Below are positions 44,360 to 52,265 of a stretch of DNA of 64,000 bases, piece by piece. A program made the translations under genes and the position numbers. How positions within the stretch are numbered: position 1 is the first letter of the stretch; every line of letters begins with the position of its first letter. The notes under the pieces are model-generated. The model worked only from the letters and a program-made list of their open reading frames with translations, ran no database searches and was not told where the DNA came from. Origin of the DNA: CAYFKJ01 sp964343605 (GTDB lineage: Bacteria; Pseudomonadota; Alphaproteobacteria; UBA2966); assembly GCA_964343605.1 (NCBI GenBank), contig CAYFKJ010000005.1, positions 1 to 64,000 on the forward strand, in the 5' to 3' direction.

Positions 44360-45742
44360 TTAGATAACGGTCCGGCGCGGCGACGGGGCGGCGCGGATCA
44401 TATCGTCAAGCGTTTCGAGGGATTCCCGCAGGATTTCGCGGCTTGCCGGCCCGGTGAGCGACAAGCGGACGGCGTGGGGGACGGGCGTGCGGTCGACCGC
44501 AAAGTCCTCCGCCGGCACCACGATTATTCCCTGTTCGCGCGCCGCCGTTTCGAATTCTCTCGTGCGCCAGGGCTCGGGCAATTCCAGGAAAGCATGGAAG
44601 GAGGTGGGGTGGCTGCGCAAATTCAGGCCGGCGAATACTTCCCTGGCGATGGCTTCGCGGGCCGCGGTTTCAGCCTTCTGCCAATGCCGTAGCCGGTCGG
44701 CGGTGCCGTCCTCGATCCAGGTCTTGGCGATTTCCGCCATCAGGGCGGGTTGGGAGACACGAAGTCCGTAGAGTGTGTGGCCCAGCTTGGCCATGATGTC
44801 GGGCGGACCGAATGCCCAGGCGATGCGCAGTCCCGGGGCCACGGATTTGGAGAGGCTGGTCATGTACAGGGTGCGTTCAGGCGCCAGTTGGGCGATGGCG
44901 GGCGGGCGGCTTTCCGTGATGTAGCCGTAAACGTCGTCTTCGATGATGGTGAGATCGTGTTTTCGCGCCACCTCGACGATTGCCCGGCGGCGATCTTCGC
45001 CCATGAAGGCGGTGGTGGGATTTTGCGCCATCGGCACCGTGATCAGCACCTTGGCGTCCGAGCTTCGACAGGCGGCATCCAGGGCGTCCGGCAGCAGGCC
45101 TTCGTCGTCCATGGCCACGCCGACGAGGTTCGCGTTGAACAGTGCCGCCGCGTGACAAATGCCGTTGAAGGTCAGACTTTCCACGAGGATGGTCCCGCCC
45201 ACGCCGACCAGACTGGCGATGGCCGAGCTAAAGACCTCCTGGGCGCCGCTGAACATCAAAACGTTGTCGGCATCGGCTTCAAGCCCCGCGCGACCCATCC
45301 AGTCGGCGCCGGTCCGGCGATATGCCATGTGCCCGGCCGACGGCATATAACCCAACAGTTTTTCACGACCGGGGCTCTGGGCGATGCGTTGCAAAACATC
45401 AGTAAACGGGTCGACGTGCAGGTCCCGGGCTGGCACGTTGCGGGCCAGATTGACCATGGGTTGTTCGATATCCGGGAGAATTTGTTCCTGGGGCGGTGGG
45501 CCGTCCAGCACGTAAGTGCCGCGGCCGACCTTGCCGCTGACCAGCCCACGGTCGTGGGCCAGCTTGTAGGCCCGGCTGATAGTGCCGACCGTTACGCCCA
45601 GGCGCCAGGCCAGGTCGCGCTGCGGCGGCAGCTTGGCGCCGGCGGGGAGGTCGTCCTCGGCAATGGCGTCGGAAATGGCGTCGGCGATCACAGCGTAGCG
45701 GGGGCCGGATCGGTTTTCGATATCAGGAGTCCAAATTGTCAT
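44360..45742 (-). CDS. MocR-type regulator (GntR winged helix fused to aminotransferase-like domain)
   Basis: This 460-residue protein has an N-terminal GntR winged helix (RYAVIADAISDAIAEDDLPA, GAKLPPQRDLAWRLGVTVGT, ISRAYKLAHDRGLVSGKVGR) and a fold-type I aminotransferase domain with PLP lysine in TSLSKSVAPGLRIAW. MocR regulators sense PLP or amino compounds. It is divergent from a DUF1127 gene and a PhzF-like gene. A palindrome of ATTGTCA half-sites overlaps its own start codon, so autoregulation is likely. The target and ligand are unknown. Confidence 0.9.
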   Translation of the reverse strand: MTIWTPDIENRSGPRYAVIADAISDAIAEDDLPAGAKLPPQRDLAWRLGVTVGTISRAYKLAHDRGLVSGKVGRGTYVLDGPPPQEQILPDIEQPMVNLARNVPARDLHVDPFTDVLQRIAQSPGREKLLGYMPSAGHMAYRRTGADWMGRAGLEADADNVLMFSGAQEVFSSAIASLVGVGGTILVESLTFNGICHAAALFNANLVGVAMDDEGLLPDALDAACRSSDAKVLITVPMAQNPTTAFMGEDRRRAIVEVARKHDLTIIEDDVYGYITESRPPAIAQLAPERTLYMTSLSKSVAPGLRIAWAFGPPDIMAKLGHTLYGLRVSQPALMAEIAKTWIEDGTADRLRHWQKAETAAREAIAREVFAGLNLRSHPTSFHAFLELPEPWRTREFETAAREQGIIVVPAEDFAVDRTPVPHAVRLSLTGPASREILRESLETLDDMIRAAPSPRRTVI

Positions 45743-45819
45743 GGTGACAATATTAGCATTGACGCCCGTATTGTGTCAATTATATATCAACACATCAGCG
45801 CAATTGTGCTGATTGTCAC
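45735..45819. promoter_or_regulatory. Candidate MocR operator cluster
   Basis: The divergent gap holds the palindrome ATTGTCA-TGG-TGACAAT (45735-45751) across the MocR start codon, a further ATTGTCAC (45812-45819), an ATTGAC...GTCAAT inverted pair (about 45759-45780) and the palindrome TCAGCGCAATTGTGCTGA (45795-45812). Repeated half-sites like these are typical for MocR regulators, which bind as dimers. Confidence 0.55.
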
Positions 45820-45839
45820 TCAAACAACGGAGAAATATC

Positions 45840-46118
45840 ATGCATTGGAGCGATACAATATCAAGTTCAGGCTTTCTGAGTAGTCGGCGTCGCGTTGTTC
45901 GGGAAGTTCTGGTGAACCTGCCCATCCGTCTGTTGGCGGCAGCGTGGCGCTTCATCTACAACCTCCAGAGCGCCCAAATTGAACGCCAGGCGTTGCTTGA
46001 TCTCGATGACCGCATGTTGGCCGACATCGGTATGACCCGCGGCCAGGTCAACAAGATCGTGGCAGACGGCCGGACCTGGCGGCGCCCCCGCGCCACTCGG
46101 ACCGGGCGCGCAGCCTGA
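45840..46118 (+). CDS. DUF1127 family protein
   Basis: This 92-residue basic protein has the DUF1127 domain at the C-terminal half (ALLDLDDRMLADIGMTRGQV). Such proteins are small RNA-binding-like or regulatory peptides in alphaproteobacteria, and some affect stress and phosphate metabolism. GGAG lies eight bases before the ATG at 45840. It is 21 bases before the phzF-like gene and divergent from the MocR regulator, so it may be a target. Confidence 0.82.
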   Translation: MHWSDTISSSGFLSSRRRVVREVLVNLPIRLLAAAWRFIYNLQSAQIERQALLDLDDRMLADIGMTRGQVNKIVADGRTWRRPRATRTGRAA

Positions 46119-46139
46119 CAAACAAAAAGGAAAAGTCTC

Positions 46140-46931
46140 GTGAAACTTCCGCTTTACCAAATCGATGCTTTCACCGACCGGGCATTTGGCGGCAATCCGG
46201 CTGCCATTTGCCCCCTTGGTGAGTGGTTGGACGACGACACCATGCAGAGCGTGGCGCTTGAGAACAATCTTTCGGAGACCGCCTTTTTTGTCGGCGGCGA
46301 CGGACACTACGATCTTCGCTGGTTCACCCCGGCCCACGAGGTCGACCTTTGCGGCCACGCCACCCTGGCGTCCGCCCATGTGGTCTTCAATCGCCTTGAG
46401 CCCGGATCGGACAGGGTCGTCTTTACGACCAAGAGCGGCGACCTCACGGTGACCCGCCGGGGCGATTTGATGGAAATGAATTTCCCTTCCCGCCCGCCGA
46501 CGCCCGTCGAGCCCGAGGAAGGCCTGCTGGCGTCGCTTGGCGGCAACCCCGTCGAGATCATGGCAGCGCGCGATTATATGGTCACCTTTGACACGGCGGC
46601 CGAGGTGCGGAGCCTCGACCCGGACATGACGGGTCTTGCCAAACTCGACAAACACGCCGTCATCGCCACGGCGCCCGGCGACGGCGTCGCCGGAAACCCC
46701 GACTTCGTTTCGCGCTTTTTCGCGCCGGCCTTCGGTATTCCTGAGGATCCGGTGACCGGTTCGGCCCATTGCACGCTGATCCCCTACTGGGCGAAGCGCC
46801 TGGGCAAGACGGAGTTGACGGCCCACCAAATCTCGGCGCGCGGCGGCGTCCTGCAATGCCGCGACGAAGGCGAGCGGGTAACTATCGCCGGCAACGCCGT
46901 TGAGGTTCTGGCCGGGGAATTCTTCCTTTAG
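46140..46931 (+). CDS. PhzF family isomerase/epimerase
   Basis: This 263-residue protein starts KLPLYQIDAFTDRAFGGNPA after the initiator, with catalytic-Glu segment NNLSETAFFVGG, then DLCGHATLASAHVVF and EDPVTGSAHCTLIPYW. These are the PhzF fold landmarks. PhzF isomerises a phenazine precursor, but most homologues like this act on other small molecules, and no phenazine genes are present. The start is GTG 46140. The MocR regulator upstream may control it. Confidence 0.88.
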   Translation: MKLPLYQIDAFTDRAFGGNPAAICPLGEWLDDDTMQSVALENNLSETAFFVGGDGHYDLRWFTPAHEVDLCGHATLASAHVVFNRLEPGSDRVVFTTKSGDLTVTRRGDLMEMNFPSRPPTPVEPEEGLLASLGGNPVEIMAARDYMVTFDTAAEVRSLDPDMTGLAKLDKHAVIATAPGDGVAGNPDFVSRFFAPAFGIPEDPVTGSAHCTLIPYWAKRLGKTELTAHQISARGGVLQCRDEGERVTIAGNAVEVLAGEFFL

Positions 46932-46968
46932 GCGCTTCCCGGCGGCGCATTTCCTGTTAAGACAGGGT

Positions 46969-47496
46969 ATGGAAACGGATCAGGCACAAGCCGAAGCACA
47001 AGCGAACGCCGCGATTGCCATCGAAAATGCCGTTGACCAGGCCGACTCTGCCGAGGTCAAGGCGATCTTCATCGAGTACGCCGAATCGTTGCACTTCAAC
47101 CTGTGCTTCCAGGATTTCGACACTGAAATGGAGACCTTTCCGGGCGCCTATTCGGCACCGGAAGGAATGCTCCTGCTGGCCCGCGTCGGCGGCGTGGCGG
47201 CGGGCGGCGTCGGCATGCGTCCGTTGCCCGACGATGACGAACTCGGGCGCATCTGCGAGATGAAGCGCCTTTACGTCAGGCCGGACTTCCGTGCCTACGG
47301 GTTGGGACGAAAGCTCGCAACCACGCTGATCGAGGCGGCGCGGGAGTTGGGCTACGCCGCCATGCGGCTCGACACCATCGAAAACACGATGGTCGAGGCG
47401 GGGGCACTCTACCGTTCCCTGGGCTTCGTCGAAATCGAGCCCTACTACGACAATCCCATCGACGGCGTAAAATATTACCAATTGGCGCTGGGCTAG
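46969..47496 (+). CDS. GNAT family N-acetyltransferase
   Basis: This 175-residue protein has the GNAT core in EMKRLYVRPDFRAYGLGRKL (acetyl-CoA loop, about residues 95-115), AARELGYAAMRLDTIENTMV and ALYRSLGFVEIEPYYDNP. The start is the ATG at 46969, with AGG upstream. It lies between the PhzF-like gene (37 bases) and the dehydrogenase gene (50 bases), so it may share a transcript. The substrate is unknown. Confidence 0.85.
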   Translation: METDQAQAEAQANAAIAIENAVDQADSAEVKAIFIEYAESLHFNLCFQDFDTEMETFPGAYSAPEGMLLLARVGGVAAGGVGMRPLPDDDELGRICEMKRLYVRPDFRAYGLGRKLATTLIEAARELGYAAMRLDTIENTMVEAGALYRSLGFVEIEPYYDNPIDGVKYYQLALG

Positions 47497-47546
47497 AGGC
47501 CCCGTAAACTCTGCGCTTCTGTAGCCGCAATGGAGCGCCCATCCGC

Positions 47547-48623
47547 ATGGCCACGTCCGCCAATTCGCAAAAACACCGCATCGCCGTCATTGCCGGGGAT
47601 GGCATCGGTCTTGAGGTGATGCCGGAAGGCATTCGCGCCCTGGACGCCGCGGCGGCGAAATTCGGCATCCAATTCGAGTGGGCGGAACTGGACTGGTCTT
47701 GCGAAAAGTACCTGCAAACGGGCCGAATGATGCCGGAAGACGCTTTTGAGATCCTGCGCGAGCACGATCAGATCTTCCTCGGCGCCGTGGGCTACCCCGG
47801 CGTGCCCGACCACGTTTCGCTGTGGGGTTTGCTGATCCCGATCCGGCGGGCGTTTTCGCAATACGCCAACGTCCGGCCCGTGAAGCTGTTCGAAGGCGTC
47901 GAGTGTCCGCTCAAGGGCTACGGTCCGGGGGACATCGACATGGTGATCGTGCGGGAGAACGTCGAAGGCGAATACTCCGAAATCGGCGGGCGGCTCTATG
48001 CGGGCACCGAACAGGAGGTCGCCGTGCAAGAGAGCATGTTCACCAAGCAGGGCCTCGACCGCATCATGCGCTACGCCTTCGACCTGGCGGCGACGCGGCC
48101 GGCCAAGCATGTCACCTCGGCGACGAAGTCCAACGGCATTATCCACACCATGCCCTATTGGGACGAACGCTTCGAAGCCATCCGGGCCGACTACCCGGAG
48201 ATCAAAACCGACAAGTTCCACATCGACATCCTGACGGCCCATTTCGTCGGCAAGCCCGATTATTTCGACGTGGTGGTGGGCTCCAACCTGTTCGGCGACA
48301 TTCTCTCGGACCTCGGCCCCGCCGTCGCGGGTGGCATCGGCATCGCGCCCAGCGCCAACATCAATCCCGCAGGCGACGCACCGTCGATGTTCGAGCCGGT
48401 GCACGGATCCGCCCCCGACATTGCGGGCCAGGGCATTGCCAATCCGGTGGCGCAGATCTGGTCGGGCGCCATGATGCTGGATCACCTGGGTCACGCCGAA
48501 GCCGCCCGCGCCGTGGAGGACGCCATCGCCGCCGTTCTGGCCGAGGGCGCCGCCTTGACGCCGGATCTCGGCGGCAAGGCAACCACCGAGGAAATGGGAA
48601 AGGCCATCGCCGATGCAATCTGA
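47547..48623 (+). CDS. Tartrate/D-malate dehydrogenase (isocitrate/isopropylmalate dehydrogenase family)
   Basis: This 358-residue NAD-dependent beta-decarboxylating dehydrogenase starts RIAVIAGDGIGLEVMPEGIR (from residue 11). It has the tartrate dehydrogenase pattern GAVGYPGVPDHVSLWGLLIP (rather than the leuB pattern), VRENVEGEYSEIGGRLYAGT and FEPVHGSAPDIAGQGIANPV. Likely substrates are tartrate or D-malate, with decarboxylation. Its stop overlaps the hydratase start by 11 bases, so the two act together. No symbol is given because ttuC and dmlA types are not separable here. Confidence 0.87.
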   Translation: MATSANSQKHRIAVIAGDGIGLEVMPEGIRALDAAAAKFGIQFEWAELDWSCEKYLQTGRMMPEDAFEILREHDQIFLGAVGYPGVPDHVSLWGLLIPIRRAFSQYANVRPVKLFEGVECPLKGYGPGDIDMVIVRENVEGEYSEIGGRLYAGTEQEVAVQESMFTKQGLDRIMRYAFDLAATRPAKHVTSATKSNGIIHTMPYWDERFEAIRADYPEIKTDKFHIDILTAHFVGKPDYFDVVVGSNLFGDILSDLGPAVAGGIGIAPSANINPAGDAPSMFEPVHGSAPDIAGQGIANPVAQIWSGAMMLDHLGHAEAARAVEDAIAAVLAEGAALTPDLGGKATTEEMGKAIADAI

Positions 48624-49404
48624 CGCCGTCAAACAAGCCGCCGCCTTCGTCGGCGAACGCCGCCTCGCCGTCGAATCCTTCCGCGACCTGCCGGAGGGCG
48701 CCCGGCCCGCCGATCCGGATGAGGCCTATGGCATCCAGTGGGCCCTGCACGATTGGTTCGCCGCCCGTGGCGAGGATTACGCCGGTTGGAAGGTGGGCGT
48801 CACTTCAACCGCCATGCAGGAGTACATGAAGATGACGACGCCCTGCATGGGCCGGGTGAGGAGCCGTTTGGTGGCGCGCAATCATGCCGACCTGCCGCGC
48901 GCCGCCTACTGCGCCCCCGGCATCGAATGCGAGATCGTCGCCCGCATGGGCCGGGATTTGGTCCCTAGCGACGCGCCTCATACCCGGGAATCTGTCGCCG
49001 ATGCCGTGGCGGCCCTGATGCCGGGGTTCGAGATCGTCGACGACCGCTACGACGACATCCTCTCCATGCCGGCCATTACTCTGATCGCCGACGATTTCTG
49101 CAACGCCGGCTGCGTGCTGGGCGATGAGGTGACGGACTGGCGGGACCTTGATCTCGAAGCCATCGAGGGCCGCATGTCGGTCAACGGAGAGGAACCCAGC
49201 GTTGGCCACGGCCGCGACGTCCTGGGCCATCCGCTGGAAGCGCTGGCCTTCGTCGCCAACCACATGGCGGCCAACGGTCTCACGCTGAAGGCCGGGGAAT
49301 TCGTCATGCTGGGCAGTCTGGTCAAAACCCGCTGGCTGGACAAAGGCGACAGCGCCACGGCGGAAATCGACGGATTGGGCAAGGTCAGCGTGAGTTTTGT
49401 TTGA
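48613..49404 (+). CDS. 2-keto-4-pentenoate hydratase family protein
   Basis: This 263-residue protein is of the MhpD/fumarylacetoacetase-C superfamily. It has EARPADPDEAYGIQ-type start (DEAYGIQWALHDWF), GWKVGVTSTAMQEYM, PGIECEIVARMGRDL and ALMPGFEIVDDRYDD, which hold the metal-binding Glu residues. Relatives hydrate 2-oxopent-4-enoate or decarboxylate 4-oxalocrotonate in meta-cleavage pathways. No other meta-cleavage gene is near. It overlaps the tartrate-type dehydrogenase gene by 11 bases, which points to a shared organic-acid route. Confidence 0.82.
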   Translation: MQSDAVKQAAAFVGERRLAVESFRDLPEGARPADPDEAYGIQWALHDWFAARGEDYAGWKVGVTSTAMQEYMKMTTPCMGRVRSRLVARNHADLPRAAYCAPGIECEIVARMGRDLVPSDAPHTRESVADAVAALMPGFEIVDDRYDDILSMPAITLIADDFCNAGCVLGDEVTDWRDLDLEAIEGRMSVNGEEPSVGHGRDVLGHPLEALAFVANHMAANGLTLKAGEFVMLGSLVKTRWLDKGDSATAEIDGLGKVSVSFV

Positions 49405-49423
49405 GGCGTGATTAACGGCTATG

Positions 49424-49521
49424 CGTCACCCCGGACTTGATCCGGGGTCCATTCTGAATCAGCGCCCGGCACAATCCTTGGGAAAAAAGAAAATTGGATT
49501 CCGGCTTTCGCCGGAATGACG
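49424..49521. repeat. Double-hairpin inverted repeat, copy 4A (variant left arm)
   Basis: The left arm is a variant hairpin, ACCCCGGACTTGATCCGGGGT followed by CCA; the right arm is TGGATTCCGG...CCGGAATGACG. It is the first of two tandem copies in the convergent gap between the hydratase and aminotransferase genes. Confidence 0.85.
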
Positions 49522-49546
49522 ATCGAGAAGATGTCAATTTCAATCA

Positions 49547-49635
49547 CGTCACCCCGGACTTGATCCGGGGTCCAGTTTGTTTTTTGTCCGTCCAAACAAA
49601 AGGAAACCTGGATTCCGGCATGCGCCGGAATGACG
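49547..49635. repeat. Double-hairpin inverted repeat, copy 4B
   Basis: The same variant left arm and the same right arm as copy 4A recur here, with a different 35-base middle. The two copies are 25 bases apart. Confidence 0.85.
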
Positions 49636-49654
49636 ATGTAGCGGAAGTTGGCTC

Positions 49655-50884
49655 CTAAATCCCCTCCAGGGCCTCGCAGAACCGGTCGATTTCTTCGTCG
49701 GAATTGTAGTAGTGCACGCTGGCGCGGACGACGGTGCCGAGGTTGCGGGCGGTGAAATCGAGGCGGGTGCTGGCGGGGCTGGAGGTCTCCACATTGATGG
49801 CCTGTTCGGCCAGCGCTTCGAAGATGGCCTCTGGTTCATGGCCCTCCAAGGTGAAGCTGACGATGCCGCACTGCTCGACGCCGAGATCCCGGACCTCGAC
49901 GCCGGGCAGGGCGCCGAGCTTGGCGCGCAAACTTGCGGCCAGTTCGAGGATGCGGCCGTAGATGACCTCAAGGCCCCAGGATTGGGCGTATTCGATGGCG
50001 GCGCAGAGGCCGGCACGGCCGGCGACGTAGCTCTCCCAGTTTTCGAAACGGCGGGCGTCGTCGCGGATGCGGTAGCTTTGTTCGCCCGTCCATTCGGCCG
50101 CATGGAGGTCGAGGAAGGGCGGTTCCAAAATCTCGATCAGTTCCTTGCGTACCCAGAGGAAGCCGGTGCCGCGCGGGCCGCGCAGGTACTTGCGGCCCGT
50201 TGCCGAGAGCATGTCGCAGCCGATGGCGGCGACGTCGATGGGCATTTGGCCGACCGACTGGCAGGCGTCGAGGAGGTAGGGGATATTCGCCGCCTTGGCG
50301 ATGCGCCCCACCTCCGCCGCTGGATTGACCAGGCCGCCGTTGGTCGGCACGTGGGTGATCGAGATGAGCTTGACGCGCTCGTCGATCATGTTCTCCAGCG
50401 CTGAGACGTCTATCTGGCCGCTCTCGTCGGCGGGCACGGCCTCTATGACCGCGCCGGCCTTCTTGGCGATCTGCAGGTAGGCGATGTAGTTCGAGGCGTA
50501 TTCCGAGGTGCAGGTAAGGACGCGGTCACCCTCGGCGAAGGGCATGGCGTAGAAGGCCATGTCCCAGGCCCGCGTGGCGTTCTCGACGATGGCGATTTCA
50601 TCCCTTGAGCCGTTGATCAGGCCGGCCGTCGCGTCGTAGACCCGGTTCAGCGGCCGCTCAGCCCGCGCCGCCGCCTCGTAGCCGCCGATTTCCGATTCCA
50701 GTTGCAGGTGCCGGATGACGGCTTCCGTGACGCATTCGGGCATCAGCGCCGCGCCGGCGTTGTTGAAATGCAAAACGTTTTCGCAACCCGGCGTGTCGCG
50801 CCGCGCCTTGGTCAGGTCGAAGGCCGGCAGGCTGGTGCCCTCATATAGCGATTGCGGCCCATCGCCGAATTCGAGACTGCTCAT
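49655..50884 (-). CDS. Class V aminotransferase (SufS/isopenicillin N epimerase-like)
   Basis: This 409-residue PLP enzyme has the class V layout: HFNNAGAALMPECVTEAVIR, EYASNYIAYLQIAKKAGAVI, LLDACQSVGQMPIDVAAIGC and the PLP-lysine segment ATGRKYLRGPRGTGFLWVRK. It looks like a cysteine desulfurase relative or epimerase rather than a typical transaminase. It is not IscS/SufS itself: no suf or isc genes are near. It follows the next aminotransferase gene by 5 bases. The substrate is unknown. Confidence 0.85.
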   Translation of the reverse strand: MSSLEFGDGPQSLYEGTSLPAFDLTKARRDTPGCENVLHFNNAGAALMPECVTEAVIRHLQLESEIGGYEAAARAERPLNRVYDATAGLINGSRDEIAIVENATRAWDMAFYAMPFAEGDRVLTCTSEYASNYIAYLQIAKKAGAVIEAVPADESGQIDVSALENMIDERVKLISITHVPTNGGLVNPAAEVGRIAKAANIPYLLDACQSVGQMPIDVAAIGCDMLSATGRKYLRGPRGTGFLWVRKELIEILEPPFLDLHAAEWTGEQSYRIRDDARRFENWESYVAGRAGLCAAIEYAQSWGLEVIYGRILELAASLRAKLGALPGVEVRDLGVEQCGIVSFTLEGHEPEAIFEALAEQAINVETSSPASTRLDFTARNLGTVVRASVHYYNSDEEIDRFCEALEGI

Positions 50885-50889
50885 CAGGT

Positions 50890-52026
50890 TTAACCCAGCG
50901 CCGATCCCAAGATGTCGAACAGTTTATCGACATCCGCGTCGGTGTTGTAGACGTGCGGCGTGATGCGCATGGAGGACCCCCGAACGCTCACGAACACCTT
51001 GTTCTCGGCGAGCGTTTCCGGCAATCCCCCCGGCACGCCGCCGGAAAACCGCAAGCCCAGGAAATGACCCGCCCTGAGACCCTGAGGTGCACTGGAGAGG
51101 CCGAAATCGCGGGCGCGTTCGGCGATGTCGGCCGTGCGGGCGGACAAGGTCGCCTGGATTTCTTCGACGCCCCAGCCGGCAATCTGATCAAGGGCGGCGC
51201 GGGCCGCCGGCATCAGGGCGAAATTGGAGCGCTCGCCGACGTCGTAGCGGCGCGCGCCGGTCTGGTAGGTCTCACCGTAATTGACGAGACCGGCGAAGTT
51301 TTCCGCATCCTCGCGCTGGATCCAGTTGTACTCCAACGGCTGGCCGTCCTGGCGGTGGGGTGCGGCGTAGGCGAAGCCGATGGAATAGGGCCCCAGCAGC
51401 CACTTGTAGCAGGCGGCGATGAGAAAATCGGGCTGAACCTCTCGCACGTCCAGCGGCAGAGCGCCCAGCGACTGCGTGGCGTCGATGACCAGCGCCGCGC
51501 CCGCCGCCCGGCAGCGTTCCCCGACCGCCACGAGGTCTATCAGCCCGCCGTCGGTCCAATGGCAATGGGGAACGGCGACAATGCCGCAACGATCGTCGAT
51601 GGCCGCCAGTATGGCCGTCGTCCAGTCCTCGTCGGCGGGCCGGGGCAGAACCTCGACCGCCGCCCCCGTCCGGGCCGCCAGCTCGCGCCAGGGATAGACG
51701 TGGGAGGGGAATTGTTCCTCCAGCATGATGATCTTTTGGTCGGCCCCGACCGGTAAGTTGGCCGCGGCCAGAGAGACGCCGTAGGAGGCCGCCGGGATCA
51801 CGAAGATGTCGTCGGCCTGGGCGCCGATGAGATCGGCAAAGGCCTTCCGGGCGATCTCCGATTCGGAGAAGAAATCGGGCGGCGTCACCGTCCAGGGCAG
51901 CGCCTTCATGCGCAATCCTTCCTCGCCCGCGGCGAGCACGGCATGGCTCAAAGGGGAAAGGTAGGCGCAGTTGAGATAGGCCACGTCGTCGGGAATATCA
52001 AAGAGGTGCCGTTGACTGGGAATCAT
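50890..52026 (-). CDS. Class V aminotransferase
   Basis: This 378-residue PLP enzyme starts IPSQRHLFDIPDDVAYLNCA after the Met and has VPHCHWTDGGLIDLVAVGER, VIDATQSLGALPLDVREVQP and the PLP-lysine segment IAACYKWLLGPYSIGF. It is only moderately like its neighbour, so a recent duplication is unlikely. The two genes are 5 bases apart and probably co-transcribed. I took the Met at 52026; a longer frame exists without a ribosome site. The substrate is unknown. Confidence 0.83.
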   Translation of the reverse strand: MIPSQRHLFDIPDDVAYLNCAYLSPLSHAVLAAGEEGLRMKALPWTVTPPDFFSESEIARKAFADLIGAQADDIFVIPAASYGVSLAAANLPVGADQKIIMLEEQFPSHVYPWRELAARTGAAVEVLPRPADEDWTTAILAAIDDRCGIVAVPHCHWTDGGLIDLVAVGERCRAAGAALVIDATQSLGALPLDVREVQPDFLIAACYKWLLGPYSIGFAYAAPHRQDGQPLEYNWIQREDAENFAGLVNYGETYQTGARRYDVGERSNFALMPAARAALDQIAGWGVEEIQATLSARTADIAERARDFGLSSAPQGLRAGHFLGLRFSGGVPGGLPETLAENKVFVSVRGSSMRITPHVYNTDADVDKLFDILGSALG

Positions 52027-52178
52027 GTAAAGGGGTCCGCTGCCGATGGGAAAAATTCGTGGAAGGAACCAAGCCACGGGCGGCGGCGCTAGTCAACCGT
52101 CGGGGCACCTCAAGGGCAACGGCGCAAACCGATGACGTGCATTATCCGGCGGGGAAATTCGCGACATCGGGAATCACG

Positions 52179-52206
52179 TTGACAATCGCCGCGTCATCCT
52201 TAAAGT
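52179..52206 (+). promoter_or_regulatory. serC promoter
   Basis: TTGACA (52179-52184), a 16-base spacer and TAAAGT (52201-52206) form a good sigma-70-type promoter. The predicted transcript starts near 52213, just before the two leader hairpins. Confidence 0.65.
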
Positions 52207-52211
52207 CCCCG

Positions 52212-52262
52212 GCGGGCCACGATCCCCCAACGGGTCGCAGCCCTTCTGGAAGGAAGGGAGAC
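52212..52262 (+). ncRNA. serC leader RNA (serC motif-like)
   Basis: Two hairpins follow the promoter: GATCCC...GGGTC (52221-52236) and CCCTTC-TGGAAG-GAAGGG region (52241-52258), the second covering the Shine-Dalgarno of serC. This agrees with the described serC motif of alphaproteobacteria, which has two stems with the second on the ribosome site. The motif call is from its layout, not from an alignment. Confidence 0.55.
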
Positions 52263-52265
52263 ACC

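Noticed and set aside
46140..46931. Phenazine biosynthesis locus
   Set aside because: Only a PhzF-fold protein is present, and that family is widespread outside phenazine pathways.
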